64,000 nucleotides of DNA from Streptomyces paludis (GCF_003344965.1 NZ_CP031194.1:1922001-1986000), one strand, 5' to 3'. Positions 9,192 to 18,267 are shown, counted from the stretch's first letter. The notes: generated from the sequence alone by a model not told the origin. Numbers and translations: made by a program.

Positions 9192-10136
9192 TCACTTGCT
9201 GTCGAGCCGCCCCAGCGCGTGGGCGTCGGTGAGGACGGATCGGGCCGTCTGCCAGTCGGTGTGGTCGATGCCGGTGATGTGGCGCAGGTAAGCGAGGGTG
9301 ACCTGCTGGACGAGGGCGACACGGCCGGGGTCCTCGTCGGTGGTCTCCGCTGCCCGGTAGCCGGAGATACCGCCGAGGAAGTGCTCGCCGCCGTAGACGG
9401 TGAGCAGGCTCTTGTTGCCGCGGCTGAGGGTGTAGGGGTCGCGTGTCCAGGCGGCTCCTCGGGTGGTGAGCGGGAGATCGTCCTTGTCGCCGGCGACCAC
9501 CAGCCCGGGGGCGGTGATGTGGGAGAAGTCCTGGTCGCGGAGCCAGGGAAGGTTCTCGTGGGCGAAAGGGGTCAGTCCGTCGCCGCCCGCGCCGGCCGTG
9601 GCCAGCTGGATGCTGGCCATGACCCGGGAGTCGGACAGGTCGTCGGCGATACCGGTCCCGGGGTCGGTGACGCGCAGACCCACCAGGATGCCGGCGGTCT
9701 GGCCCCCGAAGGAGTGGCCCGCCGCGACGATACGGCCGTGGTCGCCCCGGCCGGACAGGCCCGGCACGGATGCCTCCAGTGTCTTGAGCTCATCGAGAAT
9801 GTGCTTCATGTCCTGCACGCGGTAGCGCCACAGATGCGGCCTGCGGGAGTCGTCCGCGGCGAGGGCGACCCGCTGGGAGTCGAGATGCGTGGCCTGGATC
9901 ACCACGAAGCCATGAGAGGCCCAGTGGTCGACCAGCGGCGCGTAGCCGTCCAGGTCGGACCCGAATCCGTGCGCGAAGAGCACGATCGGCAGGCGCGTGC
10001 CCGTGAGCGGTGCGGAAACGCGTACGTGCAGGTCCTGGCCGCGCTCGGGGGCGGGCAGCACGATCGGCCTGACCGTCACGGCCGGGGTGGGAGGGGGGCC
10101 GGTGAGACCGGTCGTCCGGTGGGGGTGGGTGGTCAC
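9192..10136 (-). CDS. Alpha/beta hydrolase (chlorophyllase/PET-hydrolase-like fold)
   Basis: 314 residues from the GTG at 10136 (GGAAAG upstream). The oxyanion-hole motif HGFGSD lies near residue 56 and the nucleophile elbow GHSFGG near 140-145 (Ser142). A likely acid is in AGDKDDLP and the catalytic histidine in GGEHFLGG. The layout resembles secreted chlorophyllase/cutinase-like esterases, but no clear signal peptide is seen, so the enzyme is probably cytoplasmic. The frame is open to 10226, but that longer form would run across the MerR operator. It faces the MerR gene at 10259, which very likely controls it. The substrate is unknown. Confidence 0.85.
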   Translation of the reverse strand: MTTHPHRTTGLTGPPPTPAVTVRPIVLPAPERGQDLHVRVSAPLTGTRLPIVLFAHGFGSDLDGYAPLVDHWASHGFVVIQATHLDSQRVALAADDSRRPHLWRYRVQDMKHILDELKTLEASVPGLSGRGDHGRIVAAGHSFGGQTAGILVGLRVTDPGTGIADDLSDSRVMASIQLATAGAGGDGLTPFAHENLPWLRDQDFSHITAPGLVVAGDKDDLPLTTRGAAWTRDPYTLSRGNKSLLTVYGGEHFLGGISGYRAAETTDEDPGRVALVQQVTLAYLRHITGIDHTDWQTARSVLTDAHALGRLDSK

Positions 10137-10204
10137 GTGTGTGCTTCTTTCCGGTGCGGGTGGCGGGGTCGAAAGCCGCCGGGGCATGGCAGCTACGCTA
10201 AAAC

Positions 10205-10220
10205 TTGACGTTGACGTCAA
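10205..10220. promoter_or_regulatory. MerR-type operator/promoter between the hydrolase and MerR genes
   Basis: A perfect dyad ttgacg-N4-cgtcaa in the divergent gap. On the minus strand it lies in a spacer of about 19 nt between TTGCCT and TTAGCG, the MerR-promoter geometry. The flanks (gctaNgctaRaac before, gcaagtc after) are nearly the same as at the 7150 operator. Confidence 0.7.
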
Positions 10221-10258
10221 AGGCAAGTCGTTGCGGCGTAGATCACATGGAGCCCGGA

Positions 10259-10654
10259 ATGCGCATTGGGGAACTCGCCCGCCGCACAGGCGTCAGCACC
10301 CGGGCCCTGCGGTACTACGAGGAGCAGCACCTGCTCACGGCCGAGCGCAGCGACACCGGCCAGCGCCACTACCCGGAATCCGCGGTCGCCCGGATCCTTC
10401 TGGTCCGAGAACTGTTCACCGCCGGCCTGTCGAGCAAGACCATCGCCGAACTCACGCCCTGCGTCATCGACGGCAAGGCCACCCCCGAACTCCTCGACCG
10501 CCTGACCGTGGAACGCGGCCACATCGACCAGCACATCGCCGACCTCACCCGCACCCGAGACAGGCTCGACGCGGTCATCGCCAACGCCACCACATCCCTG
10601 GACACCGGCACCCCCTGCCGCCCCGCCCCGGCATCGCCCCCTACGGCGCGGTGA
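10259..10654 (+). CDS. MerR-family transcriptional regulator (paralogue of the one at 7206)
   Basis: 131 residues with the MerR N-terminal signature (MRIGELARRTGV, LRYYEEQHLL) followed by a dimerisation helix. The ATG at 10259 is preceded by GGAG at 6 nt and gives the same N-terminus as its paralogue. The two share roughly half their residues, including GQRxYPxSAVxRI and ATPELLxxL/ASPELLELL. The C-terminus is short and proline-rich, with one cysteine. It faces the alpha/beta hydrolase gene and presumably acts at 10205-10220. Confidence 0.9.
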   Translation: MRIGELARRTGVSTRALRYYEEQHLLTAERSDTGQRHYPESAVARILLVRELFTAGLSSKTIAELTPCVIDGKATPELLDRLTVERGHIDQHIADLTRTRDRLDAVIANATTSLDTGTPCRPAPASPPTAR

Positions 10655-10914
10655 CTCAAGAAGCTCAAGAAGCTCAGGAAGGTGAGGGCTGACGTCCCGT
10701 CCAGTCCGTTCGCGGCACTCCGGAACAGCGACCAACTCGCGCTGTTACGAGAGCTGGCGAGACCGACGGGCGCAGCGAACGCATGCCGCCCCGGCCCGCG
10801 TCCCGAATCCGTCCCCACAGCCGTGAGGCGATGACACGCCGGACCGTCAGATCCCCGAGGTCTCCAGGAACGTCGGTTAACGTGCAGGTCAGAACGTTCC
10901 TGCACGTCTACTTC
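10655..10914. other. Intergenic region between MerR and the tRNA genes
   Basis: 260 bases with no supported gene. The MerR gene ends in a run of aagctca-type short direct repeats (10658-10678). The only structure I see is the dyad at 10881-10906 next to the tRNA. Confidence 0.5.
10881..10906 (-). terminator. Hairpin downstream of the CAT-anticodon tRNA
   Basis: 8-bp perfect arms (cgtgcagg / cctgcacg) around a 10-nt loop, 8 bases past the encoded CCA of the minus-strand tRNA. No T-tract follows, so this is a likely but unproven terminator. Confidence 0.45.
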
Positions 10915-10991
10915 TGGTGGGGCGGCTGGGACTCGAACCCAGGACCGACGGATTATGAGTCCGCTGCTCTAACCGGCTGAGCTACCGCCCC
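10915..10991 (-). tRNA. tRNA with CAT anticodon (elongator Met, or Ile2)
   Basis: A complete cloverleaf on the minus strand, 77 nt including an encoded CCA. The acceptor stem GGGGCGG pairs with CCGCCCC; the D-arm is GCTCAGCCGGTTAGAGC; the anticodon loop is CTCATAA; the T-arm contains GGTTCGAGTCC. A CAT anticodon is shared by elongator Met and lysidine-modified Ile2. Met is the commoner call, and initiator features are absent. Confidence 0.92.
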
Positions 10992-11171
10992 CAACGGCGC
11001 GTCGCGTACATGTGTGCGCGCCCGTCTGCCGCAGCATAGCCGGTCATACGATCTCCTGCCTCGGATGGTCGGCTTCGCTTGACCTTGAGGACTTCGTCAC
11101 GCGCCGATCGGTTCCGTGCGGGGCCAAGTACGTTCGTACGAGGGAACCTTGGCGGGGGTGGGCATACGAAA

Positions 11172-11191
11172 AAGGACCCCGGAGGGTCCTT
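11172..11191 (-). terminator. Intrinsic terminator after the tRNA-Asn pair
   Basis: Arms aaggaccc / gggtcctt with a 4-nt loop, followed on the minus strand by TTTTTCG: a classic stem-loop plus U-tract. It lies 14 bp downstream of the second Asn tRNA. Confidence 0.85.
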
Positions 11192-11204
11192 CTCGTATTG
11201 CTTG

Positions 11205-11277
11205 CTCCCCCGGCTGGACTCGAACCAGCAACCCTCCGGTTAACAGCCGAATGCTCTGCCAATTGAGCTACAGGGGA
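11205..11277 (-). tRNA. tRNA-Asn (GTT)
   Basis: 73-nt cloverleaf with acceptor TCCCCTG/CGGGGGA, anticodon loop CTGTTAA (GTT) and T-loop TTCGAGT. CCA is not encoded. It shares acceptor and D-arm with the neighbouring copy but differs in the anticodon stem (TCGG vs CCGG) and T-stem. Confidence 0.95.
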
Positions 11278-11282
11278 CCGCG

Positions 11283-11355
11283 CTCCCCCGACTGGACTCG
11301 AACCAGTAACCTGCCGGTTAACAGCCGGCTGCTCTGCCAATTGAGCTACAGGGGA
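11283..11355 (-). tRNA. tRNA-Asn (GTT), second copy
   Basis: 73-nt cloverleaf five bases upstream of the other Asn tRNA and surely co-transcribed with it. The anticodon stem is GCCGG/CCGGC around the loop CTGTTAA. CCA is not encoded. The tandem ends at the terminator at 11172-11191. Confidence 0.95.
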
Positions 11356-11562
11356 TTGCTGCGTTTCGCACCGAACGTACCCTTCCCGGTCCTCCCGAGC
11401 GGCGCGCGTTCGCTGCGACACATACATTAGCGCAAGCAGGGGGGTGCTCCGCCAATCGGTATCGGGCCGGGTCACGTCGGGTGAGCCCGGGTGGGACGGG
11501 GTAGGCGGAGGCACGGGGAGGGGCCCCGGGGACTCGGACGCAGAGAGAGAAGGGTGGCAGCC

Positions 11563-11874
11563 ATGCGGTACCGCCTCACGTTCATCGCGGGACTCGCTTG
11601 TGGGTATGTGCTGGGGACGCGCGCCGGGCGCGAGCGTTACGAACAGCTCAAGAAATCGGCGCGCCAGGTGTCGCAGAATCCGGCGGTGCGCAACGCCGCG
11701 GAGTCCGCCGCGCAGACCGGTCGCGCGTACGCGGGCAAGGCGTACCACTCGGTGAACGGCGTGGTGGGCGACCGGCTCGGGGACAAACTGCCCGGCTCCG
11801 TCGCCCAGCGGGTGCGGTCGCTGCGGGAGCGCAGCCAGAACGGGCAGGACGACTGGGGCACCAGCAACACCTGA
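11563..11874 (+). CDS. YtxH-like small membrane-anchored protein
   Basis: 103 residues beginning MRYRLTFIAGLACGYVLG, one short hydrophobic segment with small residues, followed by GTRAGRERYEQLKKSAR and a long amphipathic, alanine-rich helical tail. This layout is the actinobacterial YtxH-like family of unknown function. The ATG at 11563 has AAGGGTGG about 8 nt upstream; the frame is open earlier but without a start signal. It lies 66 bp before the sugar kinase gene and could share a promoter with it. Confidence 0.8.
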   Translation: MRYRLTFIAGLACGYVLGTRAGRERYEQLKKSARQVSQNPAVRNAAESAAQTGRAYAGKAYHSVNGVVGDRLGDKLPGSVAQRVRSLRERSQNGQDDWGTSNT

Positions 11875-11940
11875 CGGTGCTCGTGACCGGCGGCGCTCGT
11901 CGTGCCGCGTGTCGCCGCGCGTGCGGCAGAATCGGGTGTC

Positions 11941-13386
11941 ATGGGAATAGTCGCCGGGTTGGACAGTTCGTCCGGGTTCACACGCGTCGTGGTCTGTGAC
12001 TCCGACACGGGCGCCGTGCTGCGCCAGGGGTACGCCCCGCATCCGGTCGAGCCCAAAGCCACGGAGGTCGACCCGCAGGTCTGGCTGCTCTCCCTCGGCG
12101 AGGCCGCGTCCGGCGGGCTGCTGGAGGGGGTCCAGGCCATCGGCGTCTCGGCGCAGCAGCACGGCATGGTGCCGCTGGACCGGCAGGGCAATCTCGTACG
12201 TCCCGCGCTGGTCGGCAATGACAAGCGCGCGCAGGTCGCCGCCGCCGATCTGGTGGACTCGCTGGGGGGCCGGCAGGCGTGGGCCGACGCCGTCGGATCC
12301 GTACCGCAGTCGGGGCAGATCGTGTCCAAGCTGCGCTGGATGGCGCGGACCGAACCGGCGGCGGCGCAGCGCACCGCGCTGGTGATGCAGCCGCACGACT
12401 GGCTGGTCTGGCAGCTGCTCGGCCGGCCGGCCCGGCGGACCACCGACCGGGGCGCCGCGTCCGGCACCGGCTACTGGTCGGCCCGTACGGGCGCGTACCG
12501 GCCGGATCTGGTGGAGCTGGCGCTCGGGCACCGGGCGGCGCTGCCCGACGTGCTCGGTCCCGCGGACGCGGCGGGGACCACCCCCGAGGGGCTGCTGATC
12601 TCGGCGGGCACCGGGGAGACCATGGCCGCCGCCTTCGGGCTCGGGGTCGCGGCCGGGGACGCCGTGGTGTCCCTCGGCGCCTCGGGATCCGTGATGGCCG
12701 TGCACCACGAGGCCGCGGCCGACCCGTCGGGGCTGATCACCTCCTTCGCGGACGCCACCGGCATGCATCTGCCCGTCGTCCATACGCTCAACGCGGTCAG
12801 AGCCCTGCGCGGTACGGCGGAGCTACTCGGTACGGCGGAGCTGGCCGAGCTGTCCGCGCTGGCGCTGAAGTCGACGCCGGGCTCCTCGGGGCTGGTGTTC
12901 CTGCCGTATCTGGAGGGCGAGCGGACCCCGCAGCTGCCGCACACGGCCGGCACGCTGACCGGGCTGCGGCGCGAGTCGATGAAGCCGGAGCATCTGGCAC
13001 GGGCCGCGTTCGAGGGCATGCTCTGCTCGCTCGCGGACGCGATGGACGTGCTGCGCGCGCGGGGGGTGGAGGTGCGCCGGGTGTTCCTCCTGGGGGCCGC
13101 TGCGGAGCTGCCCGCCGTCCAGGCCGTGGCTCCGGCGATCTTCGGCGCGCAGGTTGTCGTACCGCAGCCCGCGGACTACGCGGCGATCGGCGCGGCCCGG
13201 CAGGCCGCGTGGGCCCTCGGCGTCTCGCGGGGGACGCTCGCCCCGCACACCCCGCCGGCCTGGCAGGGCGCGGCGGCCCAGGTCTTCGAGCCGGGGGACG
13301 ACGCGGCGGTGGGGACGGCCGTAAGGCAGCAGTACACGGCCACGCGCGAGCAGGTCCATCCGGGAGCCTTCGGGCCCGTTGGGTGA
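11941..13386 (+). CDS. xylB: FGGY carbohydrate kinase, probable xylulokinase
   Basis: 481 residues with the two-domain FGGY kinase layout. The N-terminal phosphate loop is GLDSSSGFTRVVV; SAQQHGMVPLD is the xylulokinase-type substrate loop; the second ATP-site segments are SLGASGSVM and GLVFLPYLEGERTP. It would phosphorylate D-xylulose to feed the pentose phosphate pathway. The usual xylose isomerase is not next to it, so the exact sugar is inferred from family resemblance. The start ATG at 11941 gives the standard MGIVAGLDSS N-terminus; an earlier in-frame ATG at 11902 adds a tail unlike the family. Confidence 0.85.
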   Translation: MGIVAGLDSSSGFTRVVVCDSDTGAVLRQGYAPHPVEPKATEVDPQVWLLSLGEAASGGLLEGVQAIGVSAQQHGMVPLDRQGNLVRPALVGNDKRAQVAAADLVDSLGGRQAWADAVGSVPQSGQIVSKLRWMARTEPAAAQRTALVMQPHDWLVWQLLGRPARRTTDRGAASGTGYWSARTGAYRPDLVELALGHRAALPDVLGPADAAGTTPEGLLISAGTGETMAAAFGLGVAAGDAVVSLGASGSVMAVHHEAAADPSGLITSFADATGMHLPVVHTLNAVRALRGTAELLGTAELAELSALALKSTPGSSGLVFLPYLEGERTPQLPHTAGTLTGLRRESMKPEHLARAAFEGMLCSLADAMDVLRARGVEVRRVFLLGAAAELPAVQAVAPAIFGAQVVVPQPADYAAIGAARQAAWALGVSRGTLAPHTPPAWQGAAAQVFEPGDDAAVGTAVRQQYTATREQVHPGAFGPVG

Positions 13387-13517
13387 CGGGTGTCCCGTCG
13401 CGTTCTTGACTCTCCTTTGGACATAAACCCTTGGGGTTCCACCGGCGCGGTGCCGCAAGATGGGGGCGGACCCCAGATCTTGCCGACCGCCTCCGAGCCG
13501 ACCCCGAGAGACTCCGC

Positions 13518-15251
13518 GTGCTCCTACGATTGCTGCGAGCCCACCTCGCTCCGTACAAAAAACCGATCATCCTGCTGGTAGCGCTCCAGCTCCTGCAAAC
13601 CTGCGCCACCCTCTATCTGCCCACGCTCAACGCCGACATCATCGACAACGGTGTGGTGAAGGGGGACTCGGGCTACATCCTGGCGTTCGGCGGCATCATG
13701 ATCGCCGTCAGTGTGGTCCAGGTCCTCTGCAATATCGGTGCCGTCTTCTACGGCGCGCGCACCGCCTCCGCGCTGGGGCGGGATGTGCGGGCCGCCGTCT
13801 TCGGGCGGGTGCAGAGCTTCTCCGCGCGCGAGCTGGGGCACTTCGGGGCCCCCTCGCTGATCACGCGTACCACCAATGATGTCCAGCAGGTACAGATGCT
13901 GGTGCTGATGTCGTTCACGCTGATGGTGTCCGCGCCCATCATGTGTGTCGGCGGGATCGTGATGGCGCTCGGCCAGGATGTACCGCTCTCGGGGGTGCTG
14001 GTGGCCGTCGTTCCCGTGCTCGGTATCTGTGTGACGCTCATCGTGAAGCGGATGCGACCGCTGTTCCGGACCATGCAGACGCGGCTGGACACCGTCAACC
14101 GGGTGCTGCGCGAGCAGATCACCGGAAACCGGGTGATCAGGGCCTTTGTCCGGGAGGAGTACGAGAAGGAACGATTCCGCGGCGCCAATACCGAGCTGAC
14201 TGATGTCGCGCTGTCGACCGGCCGGCTGATGGCCCTGATGTTCCCCACCGTGATGACGGTCGTGAACCTGTCGTCGATCGCCGTCGTCTGGTTCGGCGCG
14301 CACCGCATCGACAGCGGCGGGATGCAGATCGGGGCGCTGACCGCGTTCCTCGCGTATCTGATGCAGATCGTCATGGCCCTGATGATGGCCACCTTCATGT
14401 TCATGATGGTGCCGCGCGCCGAGGTGTGCGCCGAGCGCATCGAGGAGGTGCTGGACACCCGCTCCAGCGTCGTCCCGCCGGAGAACCCGGTGCGGGAGCT
14501 GCGGCGGCACGGGCATCTGGAGATCCGGGGCGCGGAGTTCCGCTTCCCGGGCGCCGAGGAGCCGGTGCTGCGCGAGGTGTCGCTGGTCGCCCGGCCCGGC
14601 GAGACGACCGCCGTGATCGGGTCGACGGGCAGCGGGAAGTCGACGCTGCTGGGGCTCGTACCGCGGCTGTTCGACGCCACCGAGGGACAGGTGCTGGTCG
14701 ACGGGCAGGATGTGCGCGTGCTCGATCCGGTGCTGCTGGCGAAAACCGTGAGCCTCGTACCGCAGAAGCCGTATCTGTTCTCCGGCACGGTCGCGACCAA
14801 TCTGCGGTACGGCAACCCCGACGCGACGGACGACGAGCTGTGGCACGCGCTGGAGGTGGCGCAGGCGAAGGAGTTCGTGGAGAGCCTGGAGGGCGGACTC
14901 GACGCGCCCGTCGCGCAGGGCGGCACCAATGTGTCCGGCGGCCAGCGGCAGCGGCTCGCGATCGCGCGGACGCTGGTGCGGCGGCCGGAGATCTATCTCT
15001 TCGACGACTCCTTCTCCGCGCTCGACTACGCCACGGACGCGGCGCTGCGCGGCGCGCTGGCGCACGAGACCGCGGAGGCGACCGTCGTGATCGTCGCGCA
15101 GCGCGTCTCCACCATCCGTGACGCCGACCGGATCGTGGTCCTCGACGAGGGCCGGGTCGTCGGGTCGGGGCGGCATCACGAGCTGATGGCGTCGAACGAG
15201 ACATACCGGGAGATCGTCCTCTCCCAGCTGACCGAGGCGGAGGCGGCCTGA
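13518..15251 (+). CDS. ABC transporter, fused permease-ATPase, subunit 1 of a heterodimeric exporter
   Basis: 577 residues from the GTG at 13518, which gives the family N-terminus VLLRLLRAHLAPYKKP; the frame is open to 13431 without a good start. Six membrane helices come first, then an ATPase domain with Walker A GSTGSGKST near 367 and the intact signature VSGGQRQR near 471. Walker B IYLFDD is near 492, and its catalytic glutamate is replaced by aspartate. Such a degenerate ATP site beside a canonical signature marks one half of a heterodimeric exporter (TM287/288 type). The stop overlaps the next start as TGATG. The cargo is unknown; lipids or drugs are typical for the family. Confidence 0.92.
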   Translation: MLLRLLRAHLAPYKKPIILLVALQLLQTCATLYLPTLNADIIDNGVVKGDSGYILAFGGIMIAVSVVQVLCNIGAVFYGARTASALGRDVRAAVFGRVQSFSARELGHFGAPSLITRTTNDVQQVQMLVLMSFTLMVSAPIMCVGGIVMALGQDVPLSGVLVAVVPVLGICVTLIVKRMRPLFRTMQTRLDTVNRVLREQITGNRVIRAFVREEYEKERFRGANTELTDVALSTGRLMALMFPTVMTVVNLSSIAVVWFGAHRIDSGGMQIGALTAFLAYLMQIVMALMMATFMFMMVPRAEVCAERIEEVLDTRSSVVPPENPVRELRRHGHLEIRGAEFRFPGAEEPVLREVSLVARPGETTAVIGSTGSGKSTLLGLVPRLFDATEGQVLVDGQDVRVLDPVLLAKTVSLVPQKPYLFSGTVATNLRYGNPDATDDELWHALEVAQAKEFVESLEGGLDAPVAQGGTNVSGGQRQRLAIARTLVRRPEIYLFDDSFSALDYATDAALRGALAHETAEATVVIVAQRVSTIRDADRIVVLDEGRVVGSGRHHELMASNETYREIVLSQLTEAEAA

Positions 15252-17182
15252 TGAGCGGTCCTGGCGGACGCATGATGATGGCCGGCGCCGGTTCGACCGA
15301 GCGGTCCATGGACTTCAAGGGGTCCGGCAAGCGGCTGCTGCGCCTGCTGACCGTGGAGCGGACCACGCTGTGGTGGATGCTCGGGGCGGGGGTGCTGAGC
15401 GTCGCCCTGTCGGTCGTCGGCCCGAAGATCCTGGGCCGGGCCACCGACCTGATCTTCGCGGGGGTGGTCGGCCGGCAGACCGGCGAGGGCGCCACCAAGG
15501 CCCAGACCGTCGACGCGCTGCGCGCGAAGGGCGACGACGGGCTCGCCGATCTGCTCTCCGGGGTGGACTTCACCCCCGGGCAGGGCATCGACTTCGACGC
15601 CGTGGGGCGGGTGCTGCTGGTCGCGCTGCTGGTCTACGTGGGCGCGGGCCTGCTGATGCTGGTGTCGACGCGGCTCTCCATCCGGGTGATCAACCAGACG
15701 GTCTTCCGGATACGCGAGGAGGTCCAGGCGAAGCTGTCGCGGCTGCCCCTGTCGTACTTCGACCGGCAGCCGCGCGGCGAGGTGCTGAGCCGGGCGACGA
15801 ACGATGTCGACAACATCTCGCAGACCTTGCAGCAGACCATGGGCCAGCTGATCAACTCGCTGCTGACGATCATCGGTGTGCTGGGGATGATGTTCTGGAT
15901 CTCCCCGCTGCTGGCGCTGGTCGCGCTGGTGACCGTACCGCTGTCGGTGTTCGTGGCGGCGAAGGTCGGCAAGCGGTCGCAGCCGCAGTTCGTCCAGCAG
16001 TGGAAGGTCACCGGCACGCTGAACGCCCATATCGAGGAGATGTACACCGGGCACTCCCTCGTCAAGGTCTTCGGGCGGCAGGACGAGTCGGCGGAGGCGT
16101 TCCGCGAGCAGAACGACAAGCTGTACGAGGCGGGCTTCAAGGCCCAGTTCAACAGCGGGATCATGCAGCCGCTGATGTTCTTCATCTCCAATCTGAACTA
16201 TGTGCTGGTCGCGGTGGTCGGCGGGCTGCGGGTCGCCTCGGGCACGCTGTCGATCGGTGACGTACAGGCGTTCATCCAGTACTCGCGGCAGTTCTCGATG
16301 CCGCTGACCCAGGTCGCCTCGATGGCGAACCTGGTGCAGTCCGGGGTCGCGTCGGCCGAGCGGATCTTCGAGCTGCTGGACTCGCCGGAGCAGGAGCCCG
16401 ACGCGCCGTCGATCGAGCGGCTGCGCGAGCCGCAGGGGCGGGTGGCGCTGGAGAACGTGTCGTTCCGCTACGACCCGGAGAAGCCGCTGATCGACGATCT
16501 GTCGCTCTCCGTGGACCCGGGCCAGACGGTCGCGATCGTCGGACCGACGGGCGCGGGGAAGACCACGCTGGTCAATCTGCTGATGCGGTTCTACGAGGTG
16601 ACCGGAGGCCGGATCACCCTGGACGGGCTGGACATCTCGCGGATGTCGCGCGAGGAGCTGCGGTCCGGGATAGGCATGGTGCTCCAGGACACCTGGCTCT
16701 TCGGCGGCACGATAGCGGAGAACATCGCGTACGGCGCCTCGCGCGAGGTGACCCGCGCGGACATCGAGGAGGCGGCCCGGGCGGCCCACGCGGACCGGTT
16801 CGTACGGACGCTCCCGGACGGTTACGACACGGTGATCGACGACGACGGCGCGGGCGTCAGCGCCGGCGAGAAGCAGCTGATCACCATCGCGCGGGCGTTC
16901 CTGTCCGACCCGGTGATCCTCGTGCTGGACGAGGCGACCAGCTCGGTGGACACCAGGACCGAGGTGCTGATCCAGAAGGCGATGGCGCGGCTGGCCCACG
17001 GCCGTACGAGCTTCGTCATCGCGCACCGGCTCTCCACGATCAGGGACGCGGACGTGATCCTGGTGATGGAGGAGGGCGCGATCGTCGAACAGGGCACGCA
17101 CGAGGAGCTGCTGACGGCGGAGGGGTCGTACGCGCGGCTGTACGCGGCGCAGTTCGCGCAGGCCGTGGCCGAGGTGGACTGA
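15251..17182 (+). CDS. ABC transporter, fused permease-ATPase, subunit 2 of the heterodimeric exporter
   Basis: 643 residues: a 40-residue basic leader, six membrane segments with a long extracytoplasmic loop between the first two (about residues 75-125), and an ATPase domain. Walker A is GPTGAGKTT near 431 and Walker B is LVLDEATSS near 556 with the catalytic Glu present. The signature is VSAGEKQ instead of LSGGQ. Subunit 1 has the reverse defect, so together they make one good and one degenerate ATP site. The start codon overlaps the stop of subunit 1 by one base (TGATG), so the two should be made in equal amounts. Confidence 0.93.
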   Translation: MSGPGGRMMMAGAGSTERSMDFKGSGKRLLRLLTVERTTLWWMLGAGVLSVALSVVGPKILGRATDLIFAGVVGRQTGEGATKAQTVDALRAKGDDGLADLLSGVDFTPGQGIDFDAVGRVLLVALLVYVGAGLLMLVSTRLSIRVINQTVFRIREEVQAKLSRLPLSYFDRQPRGEVLSRATNDVDNISQTLQQTMGQLINSLLTIIGVLGMMFWISPLLALVALVTVPLSVFVAAKVGKRSQPQFVQQWKVTGTLNAHIEEMYTGHSLVKVFGRQDESAEAFREQNDKLYEAGFKAQFNSGIMQPLMFFISNLNYVLVAVVGGLRVASGTLSIGDVQAFIQYSRQFSMPLTQVASMANLVQSGVASAERIFELLDSPEQEPDAPSIERLREPQGRVALENVSFRYDPEKPLIDDLSLSVDPGQTVAIVGPTGAGKTTLVNLLMRFYEVTGGRITLDGLDISRMSREELRSGIGMVLQDTWLFGGTIAENIAYGASREVTRADIEEAARAAHADRFVRTLPDGYDTVIDDDGAGVSAGEKQLITIARAFLSDPVILVLDEATSSVDTRTEVLIQKAMARLAHGRTSFVIAHRLSTIRDADVILVMEEGAIVEQGTHEELLTAEGSYARLYAAQFAQAVAEVD

Positions 17183-17262
17183 GGGGACTCTTCCGAGAGG
17201 GCGCGGCTGCGGGTACGGGCGCGGCTGCGGGTGCGGCTTGCGGGTCCGGGCGTGGCTTCCGG

Positions 17263-18267
17263 TCAGTCCAGGTAGCCGCGCAGTTGGTCGGCGAAGGCGT
17301 GGTCGCGCAGTCTGCTGAGGGTCTTGGACTCGATCTGGCGTATGCGTTCGCGGGTGACGCCGAAGATCCTGCCGATCTCCTCCAGGGTGCGCGGCCGCCC
17401 GTCGTCCAGTCCGTACCGCAGCTGGACGACCTTGCGTTCGCGCTCGCCGAGCGTGGCGAGCACCACGTCCAGGTGCTCGCGCAGCAGCAGGAAGGCGGCG
17501 GACTCGGCGGGCGACGCGGCGTCGCCGTCCTCGATCAGGTCCCCGAGCGCGACATCGTCCTCCTCCCCCACCGGGGTGTGCAGGGACACCGGCTCCTGGG
17601 CGAGCCGTAACACCTCCCGGACCCGGGCCGGGTCCAGCTCCAGCTGGCCGCCGATCTCCTCGGGCGTGGGCTCCTGGCCGCGCTCCTGGAGCAGCCGGCG
17701 CTGGACCCGGACGACCCGGTTGATCAGCTCGACCACATGGACCGGGACCCGGATGGTCCGGGCCTGGTCGGCCAGGGCGCGGGACATCGCCTGGCGTATC
17801 CACCAGGTCGCGTATGTGGAGAACTTGTAGCCGCGCGCGTAGTCGAACTTCTCGACGGCCCTGATCAGGCCGAGATTGCCCTCCTGCACGAGGTCGAGCA
17901 TGGTCAGCCCGCGGCCCACATAGCGTTTGGCGACGGAGACGACGAGCCGCAGATTGGCCTCGATCAGCCGGCGCTTGGCCATCCGGCCGAGGACGACGAG
18001 CCGGTCGAGGTCCAGTGCGAGCCGGGAGTCCAGATCGGGCGTACGGCTCAGCTTCTCCTCGGCGAACAGCCCCGCCTCGACACGGCGGGCCAGCTCCACC
18101 TCGTCGGCGGCGGTGAGCAACGGTATACGGCCGATCTCCCGCAGATACTGCCGGAACAGATCCGACGAGGGCCCGCCGGTGTCGGCACGGCCGCCGCCCC
18201 GGCGTCCCGTGGGCTCGGGCACGAGGGGCTCCTCCACGGGGTGCTCGGTGAGCAACTGGGTGTGCAC
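17263..18267 (-). CDS. RNA polymerase sigma-70 factor, group 2, Hrd-type
   Basis: 334 residues. Region 1.2 begins [16 protein letters not shown], region 2 holds [19 protein letters not shown] with the usual DNA-melting aromatics, region 3 follows, and region 4.2 ends with [18 protein letters not shown]. The short N-terminus (no large region 1.1) and size are those of non-essential principal-like sigma factors HrdA/HrdC/HrdD. Its position just downstream of dnaG points to HrdA (inference from remembered synteny). The GTG at 18267 has GGAGG about 9-10 nt upstream. The 257-bp gap to dnaG must hold its own promoter. Confidence 0.93.
   Translation of the reverse strand: MHTQLLTEHPVEEPLVPEPTGRRGGGRADTGGPSSDLFRQYLREIGRIPLLTAADEVELARRVEAGLFAEEKLSRTPDLDSRLALDLDRLVVLGRMAKRRLIEANLRLVVSVAKRYVGRGLTMLDLVQEGNLGLIRAVEKFDYARGYKFSTYATWWIRQAMSRALADQARTIRVPVHVVELINRVVRVQRRLLQERGQEPTPEEIGGQLELDPARVREVLRLAQEPVSLHTPVGEEDDVALGDLIEDGDAASPAESAAFLLLREHLDVVLATLGERERKVVQLRYGLDDGRPRTLEEIGRIFGVTRERIRQIESKTLSRLRDHAFADQLRGYLD

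Noticed and set aside
10915..11355. Integrated element at the tRNA genes
   Set aside because: No integrase, excisionase or direct repeat of the tRNA 3' ends is seen inside the window; kept only as a possible island edge.
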